A stretch of 64,000 bases of DNA, from positions 186,001-250,000 of the forward strand of contig NZ_FOMI01000001.1 in NCBI RefSeq assembly GCF_900112595.1. The letters run 5' to 3'. This stretch comes from Algibacter pectinivorans (GTDB taxonomy: Bacteria > Bacteroidota > Bacteroidia > Flavobacteriales > Flavobacteriaceae). Numbering within the stretch: position 1 is the stretch's first letter; every line of letters starts with the position of its first letter. Below, in pieces: positions 42,899-51,423 of the stretch. Below the pieces are notes generated by a model. The model did no database searches and was not told the DNA's origin. It worked only from the letters and a program-made list of their open reading frames with translations. A program made the translations under genes and the position numbers.

Positions 42899-43807
42899 AT
42901 GGAAACCTATATAGAACTCATAAAAAAATCCTATTCTGGGTATTGGAACTACCTAAAATACGAATTATTAGACCTTAACCATTGGGATAATTATTTTTAT
43001 GGACTAATTGTTATATCCATTGCCGTATGGTTACTAGAAATTATTTTCCCCTGGCGAAAAAACCAATCTATATTCAGGAAAGACTTTTGGTTAGACACCT
43101 TTTACATGTTTTTCAACTTCTTTCTTTTAAACCTTATTATATTAATTGCACTATCTAACACCGTTGCTCATTTTTTTAATTCGTTATTACAAAATATAGG
43201 ATTGTCGCTAGAAAGCTTTCAGCTTTTCGATGTTAATAATTTACCTAAATGGCTCGGTTTACTGGTATTCTTTGTAGTTTCAGATTTTGTACAATGGAAT
43301 ACGCATAGACTTTTACATAGATTCACTTTTTTATGGAATTTCCATAAAGTACACCACTCTGTTAAAGAAATGGGGTTTGCCGCTCACTTAAGGTACCACT
43401 GGATGGAACCTGTAGTTTATAAATCCCTGCTTTACATTCCTATTGCTATTATTGGTAATTACAATGCTAACGATGTGGCAATCGTTTACTTTTTTGCCAT
43501 TACCATTGGGCATTTAAACCACGCCAATTTAGGTTGGGATTACGGCATTTTTAAATACATTTTTAATAACCCGAAAATGCATATTTGGCACCATGTAAAA
43601 ACCTTACCCAACCATGTTAGGTTTGGTGTTAATTACGGACTAACCTTAAGCATTTGGGATTATTTATTTAAAACAAATTACATCCCGCACAATGGAAAAG
43701 ATATTGAACTTGGGTTTCCGGGCGACGAATATTTCCCAAAGGACTTTATAAAACAAGAACTTTACCCCATGTTCTCAAAAAAATCGGAATCTGATTCCAA
43801 TCGTTAA
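42899..43807 (+). CDS. Sterol desaturase/fatty-acid hydroxylase family protein
   Basis: A 302-aa integral membrane di-iron oxygenase of the fatty-acid hydroxylase superfamily. The histidine boxes are HRLLH in NTHRLLHRF, HKVHH, HLNH in GHLNHANL, and HIWHH near residue 230. About four to five hydrophobic segments surround them. Members hydroxylate or desaturate sterols, sphingoid bases or alkyl-glycerols; the substrate here is unknown. It lies between the arsenosugar phosphorylase/transferase genes and the DUF547 gene, 10 bases before the latter, which suggests that a lipid is part of this pathway's product. Confidence 0.88.
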   Translation: METYIELIKKSYSGYWNYLKYELLDLNHWDNYFYGLIVISIAVWLLEIIFPWRKNQSIFRKDFWLDTFYMFFNFFLLNLIILIALSNTVAHFFNSLLQNIGLSLESFQLFDVNNLPKWLGLLVFFVVSDFVQWNTHRLLHRFTFLWNFHKVHHSVKEMGFAAHLRYHWMEPVVYKSLLYIPIAIIGNYNANDVAIVYFFAITIGHLNHANLGWDYGIFKYIFNNPKMHIWHHVKTLPNHVRFGVNYGLTLSIWDYLFKTNYIPHNGKDIELGFPGDEYFPKDFIKQELYPMFSKKSESDSNR

Positions 43808-43817
43808 AACACTCGAT

Positions 43818-44684
43818 ATGAAACACCTATTTGCTATTACACTAGTTCTGCTATTAGCCGCTTGCGCTGGAACAAAAAACATCCCCGAGCAACCAACAGC
43901 AGAACCCCAACCCATAGAAAAAACAGAACAGGTGGTTATAAAGCAAACCATACCTACTGAAACTACCCAAAAAACACCTGTAACCAAAGTACCAGAACCT
44001 ACAAAAAACATAGAACAAGAAACGACTGAAGTAGAAGTAAGCACCTTTAATCATAACGATTGGGATAGATTACTACAAAAACATGTTTCAGATCAAGGAA
44101 ACGTAAATTATAAAGCCTTAAAAACAAACAGAAAAGCCCTTACAGCATATATTATAAAATTAGGTAACCATGTACCAGATAACACTTGGTTAAAAGAAGA
44201 TAAACTAGCCTATTGGATTAATGCGTATAATGCCTTAACGGTCGATTTAATTCTGCGTCATTACCCAATAAAAAGCATAAAAGACATAAAAGATCCGTGG
44301 GACCAACGGTTCTGGAAACTAGGTAATAAATGGTATAATCTTAATGAAATTGAACATGATATTTTAAGAAAAATGGACGATCCTAGAATTCATTTCGCCA
44401 TTGTATGTGCTTCTTATTCGTGCCCTAAATTACAAAACGAAGCCTTTACAACTCAAACCATAAACAGTCAATTAAATGCGGCTACTAAAGCGTTTTTAAG
44501 TGATCCTGCTCGTAATGAGATTTCAGAAAACAGCATTAACATATCAAAGATTTTTCAGTGGTTTTCAAAGGATTTTAAACAACATGGTAGTTTAATAGAT
44601 TTTCTAAACAAGTATTCTGCTATTACCATTTCCGCGAAAGCGAAAAAAAGTTATAAAGATTATAATTGGGATTTAAATGAATAA
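43818..44684 (+). CDS. DUF547 domain lipoprotein
   Basis: A 288-aa lipoprotein with signal LVLLLAACAGT (Cys near residue 16), a Pro/Thr/Glu-rich linker (about 20-75), and a DUF547 domain. Conserved segments are KLAYWINAYNALTVDLIL, YNLNEIEHDILR and IHFAIVCASYSCPKL, with a Cys in the last two of the family's conserved positions. DUF547 proteins are found next to arsenosugar and redox genes but have no assigned activity. A copy of the GC-rich 13-mer lies at 44630-44642, encoding SAKA as in manC. A related protein is encoded at 50428. The TIGR04283 glycosyltransferase gene follows after 33 bases. Confidence 0.87.
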   Translation: MKHLFAITLVLLLAACAGTKNIPEQPTAEPQPIEKTEQVVIKQTIPTETTQKTPVTKVPEPTKNIEQETTEVEVSTFNHNDWDRLLQKHVSDQGNVNYKALKTNRKALTAYIIKLGNHVPDNTWLKEDKLAYWINAYNALTVDLILRHYPIKSIKDIKDPWDQRFWKLGNKWYNLNEIEHDILRKMDDPRIHFAIVCASYSCPKLQNEAFTTQTINSQLNAATKAFLSDPARNEISENSINISKIFQWFSKDFKQHGSLIDFLNKYSAITISAKAKKSYKDYNWDLNE

Positions 44685-44717
44685 AACTGAATCTAGTATT
44701 TTTTCGTAAGCATTACC

Positions 44718-45497
44718 ATGATAAGCATTATTATTCCAACCTTAAACGAAGAAGCCCAAATTGGCAAATTACTAGAGCATTTACTAGCAAATTCATTGGT
44801 TAAAATAACCAGAGAAATTATTATTGTTGATGGTGGTAGTCAAGATAATACAAAACGTATTGTTCAAGATTTCTCAAATTTCACCAATACCACAAACAAA
44901 AAGGCCTTTAATTATATTGACAACTCGGTTATAGATAAAAATGCCTCTACCGACGAAAAAACAGAAACGGCCATCTTACTTTTAAATTCTGAAAAAGGCA
45001 GAGCAAAACAAATGAATTTAGGAGCAAAAATGGCATCGGGAGATATTCTGTACTTTTTACATGCCGATTCGTTTCCTCCTAAAAAATTCGACCAACACAT
45101 TTTAAGTCAGGTAAAAAAAGGTAATGAAGCAGGCTGTTTTAGGATGCAATTCGATAGCTCACACTGGTGGTTACGTTTAGCTAGTTGGTTTACTAAATTT
45201 AACTGGCGCGTTTGCAGAGGTGGGGACCAAAGTCAATTTATAACAAAAGAGCTTTTTAACTCCATTGGACAATTTAATGAGAGCTACAGTGTTTACGAAG
45301 ATAATATTTTAATAAATGAATTATACGCTAGAAAACAATTTGTGGTGATAAATAAAAAACTTAAATCCTCGGCCAGAATGTATAGAAAACACGGCGTTTG
45401 GAAACTGCAATATTTCTATTGGAACATCTATTTAAAAAAGTGGCTTGGTGCCAGTGCCAATGATATTTATAGTTATTATAAGAAAAACGTTGGCTAG
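44718..45497 (+). CDS. TIGR04283-family arsenosugar biosynthesis glycosyltransferase
   Basis: A 259-aa family-2 glycosyltransferase of the TIGR04283 type (rSAM-associated transferase 2). ISIIIPTLNEEAQIGKLL opens the GT-A domain, IIVDGGSQDNT is the nucleotide-sugar loop, KGRAKQMNLGAKMASGDILYFLHADS carries the DxD-like HAD motif, and GGDQSQFITKELFNSIGQFNE is the acceptor region. An insertion of about 25 residues rich in Asn and Thr separates the first motifs. It is the last gene of the locus and ends 3 bases before the end of the convergent phosphatase gene. Confidence 0.9.
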   Translation: MISIIIPTLNEEAQIGKLLEHLLANSLVKITREIIIVDGGSQDNTKRIVQDFSNFTNTTNKKAFNYIDNSVIDKNASTDEKTETAILLLNSEKGRAKQMNLGAKMASGDILYFLHADSFPPKKFDQHILSQVKKGNEAGCFRMQFDSSHWWLRLASWFTKFNWRVCRGGDQSQFITKELFNSIGQFNESYSVYEDNILINELYARKQFVVINKKLKSSARMYRKHGVWKLQYFYWNIYLKKWLGASANDIYSYYKKNVG

Positions 45498-45500
45498 TTT

Positions 45501-46229
45501 TTACTTATTTCTACCCGTTTCATTTGGATATAATCCTGGTAAATTATCACTCTGAAAGACTTCTTTAGTATCTATATTAACGGCAGCTATTTTTCCTTTA
45601 AAAGCTGCACCGGTATCTATATTCCATACGTTTGCAGCGTTCATAGGCACATCACAATCAAAATTAGTGGTGGGTGTATGGCCAATAAAAATTTCTTTAT
45701 AGTGTTTTAATCTATTTGGATAAATTTTAGAATCTTTATCAATACTTTTATCTAAGGTTAGCACCATTTCCCATAAGGTTCTATCAAAGTACAGAGTGCT
45801 TTTAAACACTTCTTTCGTAACGCCATGCATGGACGTAAATCCAGCGTGTAAAAATAATCTATTTTCCTCATCTAAGTAATACAACGGCATACTTTCAAAC
45901 AACTCTAAATGTGTTTTCTTCTCTGCATCAGAAAACCCCTCGTAACTATCCATAGTTTCTTTTCCGCCATGAATATACCAGGTTTGATTTACCTCACCGC
46001 TTCGCAACCACGCTTCACACCAAACATCATGATTTCCTTTTATAAAAATGCAATTTATTTTTTGCGAAAGCTCTATTAAAAACTGGATAACTTGGGCGGA
46101 TTCACTCCATCCATCTACATAATCGCCAACAAAGATTAAAGTATCCTCATCCTTAACCTCAATTTTATTTAATACTTGAATTAAAGCTTTTAACCCGCCA
46201 TGAATGTCTCCAATTGCAAATGTTCGCAT
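45501..46229 (-). CDS. PPP-type metallophosphoesterase (Ser/Thr phosphatase-like)
   Basis: A 242-aa calcineurin-like phosphatase with the complete metal-binding set: GDIHGG (residues 7-12), GDYVDGW, GNHDVW, LHAG and IGHTPTT. It belongs to the PPP-like bacterial group that includes protein phosphatases and diadenosine tetraphosphatases. Unlike the protein at 39863 all ligands are intact. Convergent with the arsenosugar glycosyltransferase gene and probably unrelated to that pathway. It is a single gene with a 209-base upstream gap in which I found no consensus promoter. Confidence 0.9.
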   Translation of the reverse strand: MRTFAIGDIHGGLKALIQVLNKIEVKDEDTLIFVGDYVDGWSESAQVIQFLIELSQKINCIFIKGNHDVWCEAWLRSGEVNQTWYIHGGKETMDSYEGFSDAEKKTHLELFESMPLYYLDEENRLFLHAGFTSMHGVTKEVFKSTLYFDRTLWEMVLTLDKSIDKDSKIYPNRLKHYKEIFIGHTPTTNFDCDVPMNAANVWNIDTGAAFKGKIAAVNIDTKEVFQSDNLPGLYPNETGRNK

Positions 46230-46438
46230 AAGTATATTATTTTATTTAAAAATTTAAGATATTACTTTTAATAGAGTTACAGATTAAGCTAATGTAAGAT
46301 TAAAGTTATTTCTTTCTATATTAATTAAAACAAAAAACATTACATGGAGTTAATAAGTAAATCAACTCACAGCTCCTAAGGTTTTAACTTTTAGTTTTAT
46401 TTTAAAATAATTTTCAAAATATTATATTTTTGCAATGT

Positions 46439-47698
46439 TTAAAAGTATTGACCTATACCAAAAACTAAACCGTTTGTTGCGTTTTTAGAAACTCCATACC
46501 CATAATCAATTCTAAAAATAGCATTATATATCTTTTTATGTATAAAACGAAATCCTAAACCAGGATAGACCTTTACATTTTCGGAACTAGCAAAATCACT
46601 AACATTGCTACCAGGGTTTCTCCATGTGCCAGCATCTACAAAGGCATTTCCTTGTAAAACAAACCATCCTTTTTCAATAAGTGTCTGTCTATATTCTGTA
46701 TTTAATACTATTACACCGGTACCTCTATCTATGGTATTACCAACTCCTCTAACATTTAAATTATTATCTACAGAAAAGGGAGCAAAGGGGGTGTCGTTAT
46801 TTGTAGCTAAGCCCATACGTAATCTATTTGCCCAATTCCCTTTTTCACCTAATCGTTTAAACCAAAAGAAATCGTTCCAACCTATAAAAAATTCGGTTAA
46901 AATATCGTTAGTTGATGTAACATATTGAAAGTTAAACTGACTTTTAAAACCTGAAATGTATTGATAACAGTAGTCTAATTTATTGTACTCATAGATACCT
47001 TTAAAAAGCCACTTATTTACGTTTAATTCGGGCCTATCATTTATATTATCTCCTTTAAACCTATAGTCTTCAACAAAATAATTTAAACCAAATTCTAATC
47101 TATTTGTAAAATTAAACTGGTATAAACCTAAGGCTTCTATAGATTTATTATTGTATTTATAATTAGCGGTTTCATCTTCAAAAAACACCGGCTCTTGGGT
47201 AGTTAAATCCTGCAGATTTATTGCAAAACCCATTTTATTAGAAAACAAAAAAGGCGCTCTAAAGTTTATAGCATAACTCTCATATATATCATTTTGATAA
47301 AACCCTCCAAAAGTCATAGCTTGTCCTAATAAATTAAATTCATATAATCCTAGTCTATAGGCAAACTCATTATCGCTAGTTGTATAAATATTGGCTGATG
47401 GAATTAGCGTAAAATTTTCTTCAATATTATAAAACACATTATAATGATTGTCTTCGGCAAGAAAGACTTGAAAATAAACATGAGATACAACAGGTAATCT
47501 CTTTAAACGAATAATATCGTTTTTAATAACTGCAGAATCTAAAGCAACGCCTGGCTTAATTGAAGAAATATGTTTTACAAAGGATGTTTTTAGTCTTTTA
47601 TTACCTTGCACCTTTAAATCTCGAACCAAAAGCTCTTGTGCGCAAGTATTTAATGCAACACACCACAATAACACAAATAAAAACAGCTTTTTTATCAT
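46439..47698 (-). CDS. BamA/TamA-like outer-membrane protein with POTRA domain
   Basis: A 419-aa exported protein with signal peptide (ending near NTCAQ), one POTRA-like domain (about residues 20-100: VRDLKVQGNKRLKTSFVKHI, then VIKNDIIRLKRLPVVSHVYFQV) and a 16-strand-like barrel ending in GLVFGIGQYF. RGVGNTIDRGTGVIVLNTEYRQTL matches the RGx strand/lid-loop region of the Omp85 superfamily. With only one POTRA it is much shorter than BamA. It is encoded with two lipoproteins, overlapping the upstream lipoprotein gene by 4 bases. It may insert or export a surface protein or lipid. Confidence 0.85.
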   Translation of the reverse strand: MIKKLFLFVLLWCVALNTCAQELLVRDLKVQGNKRLKTSFVKHISSIKPGVALDSAVIKNDIIRLKRLPVVSHVYFQVFLAEDNHYNVFYNIEENFTLIPSANIYTTSDNEFAYRLGLYEFNLLGQAMTFGGFYQNDIYESYAINFRAPFLFSNKMGFAINLQDLTTQEPVFFEDETANYKYNNKSIEALGLYQFNFTNRLEFGLNYFVEDYRFKGDNINDRPELNVNKWLFKGIYEYNKLDYCYQYISGFKSQFNFQYVTSTNDILTEFFIGWNDFFWFKRLGEKGNWANRLRMGLATNNDTPFAPFSVDNNLNVRGVGNTIDRGTGVIVLNTEYRQTLIEKGWFVLQGNAFVDAGTWRNPGSNVSDFASSENVKVYPGLGFRFIHKKIYNAIFRIDYGYGVSKNATNGLVFGIGQYF

Positions 47699-48423
47699 TT
47701 AGCAATAAAAGGTTTTTGAGCGACCCAATTTACCCAATTATCTAGACTTACGTCCATTAAAGTGAAATTATAATTTTCATTTACATTTAAATTTGTTGGC
47801 GTTGTTGTAGTTATATTTAAAACAACATTACTGGTATCATAGTATTGAAAGTGATTCTCGTAGGTATATGTTCCAGATAATAAATCGTTATTAACTGTAG
47901 AAATCACTTGAAAATATATGGCATTTTCTCCTTCTGGATTATCATCCCAACTAAAACTAGGCATTCCAGAATTGTTTTGATTTATCATAACATTGTCATT
48001 CCATACTGTGGGTTTAGATATTTGTTTAGTACGAATTGGATTAGATAATTTTATTTCGTTATCTAGCTCAAAAGTTATAATTATAAATTTTTCTGTAGCA
48101 GAATTTTGAACAAAACGTTTTAAATAACCATTAAACACAGGTTCGTCATCTATTTCTATTTTTGTGTAATTACCAAAATCATTTTGATTAACTGCAGAAT
48201 TTAAAGTTTGGTAAAACCCTACATTTGTAGCGCCTTGTTTTGCATAATAAAAAGCTAGAATATTTCCAGTGTCCTTATCACTAGCAGCACAGGCAATAAC
48301 AGCTCCTTGTTCAATAACTCTACCTTGTATATATGTTGCTAAGGTAGATAAAGCTTTATCGGTATCTTTAGTACAGGAAACCAAAAACATAACATAAATT
48401 ACAATATATTTTATTTTATTCAT
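47695..48423 (-). CDS. Hypothetical lipoprotein
   Basis: A 242-aa lipoprotein of no recognised family. The signal peptide ends in VMFLVSCTK with the lipidated Cys at about residue 17. The mature part is predicted to be beta-rich with many Asn and Thr residues, and includes IACAASDKDTGN, FNGYLKRFVQN and a C-terminal WVNWVAQKPF. It overlaps the Omp85-like gene by 4 bases and the GH113-like gene by 8 bases, so the three are translated together. It may be a surface-exposed partner of either. Confidence 0.75.
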   Translation of the reverse strand: MNKIKYIVIYVMFLVSCTKDTDKALSTLATYIQGRVIEQGAVIACAASDKDTGNILAFYYAKQGATNVGFYQTLNSAVNQNDFGNYTKIEIDDEPVFNGYLKRFVQNSATEKFIIITFELDNEIKLSNPIRTKQISKPTVWNDNVMINQNNSGMPSFSWDDNPEGENAIYFQVISTVNNDLLSGTYTYENHFQYYDTSNVVLNITTTTPTNLNVNENYNFTLMDVSLDNWVNWVAQKPFIAK

Positions 48424-49423
48424 AGACTCTATAATGTTTACGTATTATTGCTTCTACGGGTTTGTTTTGAGGTGTAAATCGAGAATCGTTGTCGCCTCCA
48501 GATGTGTCGTGGTTATGAAACCATTTCCATATAAAACCACCAGCAAACCAATTTTCATGCCAAAAGACACTAAATAAAGCTTTAGTGGCGTTAGTTTGAG
48601 CTTCAAAGTTAACTTGATTCAGGCTTCTATCACTTAACCAAGGCTCCCTTCCTGTATAATCTACACTTCTATATCCATACTCCGTAAACAGTACTGGCTT
48701 TTTATTAGCTTTCTGTACCTTTAAAATATACCGCTTATGCTTTTCCCACCCCAATATACATTCTGCAACAGTTGGTGTTTTACTTGAGCTAACAGGAAAA
48801 TAGGCATCTATACCAATAAAATCTAGTTCGCTCCAAAATGGTGTTCTATTAAACTCATCCCAATTTGCAGCATAGGTTAATTTACCTTTATAAATTCCCT
48901 TAATTTCTTTTATAAGTTTAAACCAATAATCTGGTCTATTGTTTATAAAATCTTCTAATTCTGTACCTATACAGAAAACTTTAACATTCATTTTTGATGC
49001 TAAACGGGCGTATTCTAAGATAAATTTAGAGTAAGACTCTTCAAATATTTTCCAATTGGCCTCGTTAGCCATTTTTATATAGCCAGTAAACTGACCATGC
49101 CCAACCCATAATTGAGGTTTTAGCATGATGTTTAGTTGTTGTTTATTTAATTCTGTAATGTACTGTACCACCCCTTCTCCTTTTTCTCCATACCATTGGT
49201 TTTCCATATTATACTTAACATTTGGTAAACTTAAGTCTTTAATAAAACCAAAAGGCATTACAGCAACATAATTGGCGCCTAAATTAACAACAGGCCTCGT
49301 ATGGGTTTGATCTATAGGCTGTCGAGAAGCAACAAAACTCACACCATTAATTTTATTGGTATGAGTTTTGCAAGATTGTATAGCTAAAATTGATAAAAGA
49401 AATAAAAGTTTAAATGGCGCCAT
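48416..49423 (-). CDS. GH113-like glycoside hydrolase lipoprotein
   Basis: A 335-aa TIM-barrel protein similar to glycoside hydrolase family 113 and related GTA-type barrels. The lipobox is ILAIQSCKT with C18. The two catalytic carboxylates are probably E155 in CIGTELEDF and E248 in LFTEYGYRS, at the ends of strands 4 and 7. NIMLKPQLWVGHG, FIGIDAYFPVS and GGFIWKWFHNHD are further barrel motifs. GH113 enzymes cut beta-mannan; here no other glycan genes are close, so it may act on an envelope polymer. It overlaps the lipoprotein gene downstream by 8 bases and follows the barrel-protein gene after 33 bases. Confidence 0.83.
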   Translation of the reverse strand: MAPFKLLFLLSILAIQSCKTHTNKINGVSFVASRQPIDQTHTRPVVNLGANYVAVMPFGFIKDLSLPNVKYNMENQWYGEKGEGVVQYITELNKQQLNIMLKPQLWVGHGQFTGYIKMANEANWKIFEESYSKFILEYARLASKMNVKVFCIGTELEDFINNRPDYWFKLIKEIKGIYKGKLTYAANWDEFNRTPFWSELDFIGIDAYFPVSSSKTPTVAECILGWEKHKRYILKVQKANKKPVLFTEYGYRSVDYTGREPWLSDRSLNQVNFEAQTNATKALFSVFWHENWFAGGFIWKWFHNHDTSGGDNDSRFTPQNKPVEAIIRKHYRVYE

Positions 49424-49456
49424 AAGATATTTTAAACTTCTAATTTAATATTAATA

Positions 49457-50371
49457 TTATAATAATGCTCTTAAACCAATACTAAAAGTTTGACCTAAAC
49501 CTTGAAAATTATTCCCTCGAATAAATTTTCCGTAAGAGGCTTCAACATTTAATACATTTGTTAGTTGATATTTTCCTCCAAATCCTAATTGTGTATAATT
49601 TTGCTCAAAGTTGTTCCCTAAATCTACTAAAAAGGCTTGTTGAGCATTTACAAATATTGTTGATTTACTAGATGGAAAATAACTTAAAAACGCACTTAAT
49701 GGTAAAAACAGACTGTTATTAGCAAAACGTTCTCCACTATTTTCCGTTAAAGGATCTGCATCTGCTTGACTTTCTCCAAAGTTAAATCCAAAATCGGCTT
49801 CGGTAAAAATTTGCCAATCACCACCACCAAAAGTTTTATCATAGAAAAATTTAGTTTCCCAAAACGTGCTTCGCTTATCTAAGTAAGCTGGTACAGCTTC
49901 GTCTTTAAAAACAGGTAAATAAAGTGAACTTGTAAAGGAAAAATTAGGTATGCTTGCAAATGGTTGTACTCTAATAGATGGTGCAATGGTTGTTAAACCG
50001 CTTCTAGAATCAACTCCATTGTTCTCAAAATTAAACACACTAAGCGCATTTTGGCCTCCATAGTTGTTTGCTCTTACTTGAAAAACAAAACCTATATTAA
50101 TTCTAGAATTATTACTTACACCTGTATAAATTTCTGTAGTGTTAGTAAAAAAGTTTTGTCTATCAATATCAAAAGATTCTCCAGTACCTCCACCAGTTTG
50201 TTTTGTTTGGGTATACAAGCTATTAAAAAATTTAATATCCCATTGTCCTTTTTTTAATAGTTTTGAAGGTGTAAATTCTTGTACATTACTTCTTTTTACG
50301 GTTTCATCCTCTTGAGCATATCCTGTAAAAATACCTGTTATTAAAGCTAATATTACTAATGTTTTTTTCAT
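49457..50371 (-). CDS. Outer-membrane beta-barrel protein of unknown function
   Basis: A 304-aa exported protein with signal peptide MKKTLVILAL...GYAQE and about 12 alternating amphipathic strands, ending in FSIGLRALL with a terminal hydrophobic residue typical of barrel insertion. FTPSKLLKKGQWDIKFFNSLYTQT is a typical start of transporter-like barrels in Bacteroidota. It lies 56 bases downstream of the DUF547 gene and 33 bases upstream of the GH113-like gene. The channel specificity cannot be predicted. Confidence 0.78.
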   Translation of the reverse strand: MKKTLVILALITGIFTGYAQEDETVKRSNVQEFTPSKLLKKGQWDIKFFNSLYTQTKQTGGGTGESFDIDRQNFFTNTTEIYTGVSNNSRINIGFVFQVRANNYGGQNALSVFNFENNGVDSRSGLTTIAPSIRVQPFASIPNFSFTSSLYLPVFKDEAVPAYLDKRSTFWETKFFYDKTFGGGDWQIFTEADFGFNFGESQADADPLTENSGERFANNSLFLPLSAFLSYFPSSKSTIFVNAQQAFLVDLGNNFEQNYTQLGFGGKYQLTNVLNVEASYGKFIRGNNFQGLGQTFSIGLRALL

Positions 50372-50427
50372 AATTATTTTTTTTAAGTTTAGAAAATTGG
50401 AAAATTAATTTTTCCGGTTAGTTATTT

Positions 50428-51141
50428 TTATTGTTTATTTACATTCCAGTTGTAAGGGAAGTAGCTAAGTTTAGATTTACTATCTAATTTTTCGTTTCTA
50501 TATGCATTTATAAAATCTATTTCGCTCTTACCATTCATGATAAAATCTTCTTTATACCATTCCATTATTTGCGATGCTTCAACTTTATTTTTTTTAGCAT
50601 TGACCTTTAAAAAAGTTCCATTTAACGCTATTTTTGTTTGCTTATCCAATTGAGAGTTTAATGTATTTGGCAAATAAGCTTTATTAATTATAGGAGGACA
50701 TCCTACAGCCCCACAAACCAGCACAAAATGAAAGCGCGCGTCTTTAAAGTTGCCACGTAAAAGCTTATGCTCAATATCATTTAAAGTAATTTGCTTTCCT
50801 CCTAAACTATAAGTTTTGGCATCAAAAAAGCCTTTAACATCCAAAGGCGAGTTTGTTGGATAGTTATCTACAATACCCTTAATTACAGTTAAGTTATAAG
50901 CATTAATCCAAAAGGCTTGGTAGCTATTAGCATCGGTTTTAGAGACAGATATGCCTTCAGCAATTTTTAAAATATCATTAAGTTCTTTTTGGTTGGCATG
51001 AATTTTTGAATATGCTACTCTTCCTTGAGATACATATTGCTTTAAAAAAGCATCTGATTTATTAAAAAAAGAATTTAAATCTTGAGAGAACCCTTTAAGA
51101 GATACTAAAACTAGAAGTGTTAAAATTATTTGTTTTTTCAT
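50428..51141 (-). CDS. DUF547 domain exported protein
   Basis: A 237-aa protein with a signal peptide (ends near GFSQD) and a full DUF547 domain: YQAFWINAYNLTVIKGIV, ITLNDIEHKLLRG, ARFHFVLVCGAVGCPPIINKAY and the C-terminal YKEDFIMNGKSEIDF, then YFPYNWNVN. It is a paralogue of the DUF547 lipoprotein at 43818 but is soluble periplasmic and lacks the linker. It is first in the minus-strand envelope cluster and divergent from the FAD oxidoreductase gene at 51424, so it may share regulation with that redox operon. Confidence 0.88.
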   Translation of the reverse strand: MKKQIILTLLVLVSLKGFSQDLNSFFNKSDAFLKQYVSQGRVAYSKIHANQKELNDILKIAEGISVSKTDANSYQAFWINAYNLTVIKGIVDNYPTNSPLDVKGFFDAKTYSLGGKQITLNDIEHKLLRGNFKDARFHFVLVCGAVGCPPIINKAYLPNTLNSQLDKQTKIALNGTFLKVNAKKNKVEASQIMEWYKEDFIMNGKSEIDFINAYRNEKLDSKSKLSYFPYNWNVNKQ

Positions 51142-51423
51142 TTTTACGGTTTTTAATTTTTTTAAAAGTAACTGCCATTGGGTCGCACTAAAAATGAGAT
51201 AATTACATAAAAACGAAAAAAAAATAGCGTCTAAAATCGCGTTTAAACCTTACAAATTATTAGCAATTTAAACTTATTATAAATAAAGTAATCGTGTTAA
51301 GTTATTACTTTTATATTCGACAAAAACCTCATTAAAACTTTAATTTGCACAGCATAATATATTAGTTTTTATTTAGAAACCTATTAATAGGTCATCGAAA
51401 CAAATCAACCTAACAACTTAAAC

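Noticed and set aside
46415-46432. Promoter on the plus strand (TATTTTTG) before the Omp85-like gene end
   Set aside because: The box faces the 3' end of a minus-strand gene, has no TTG at the right distance and precedes no plus-strand gene.
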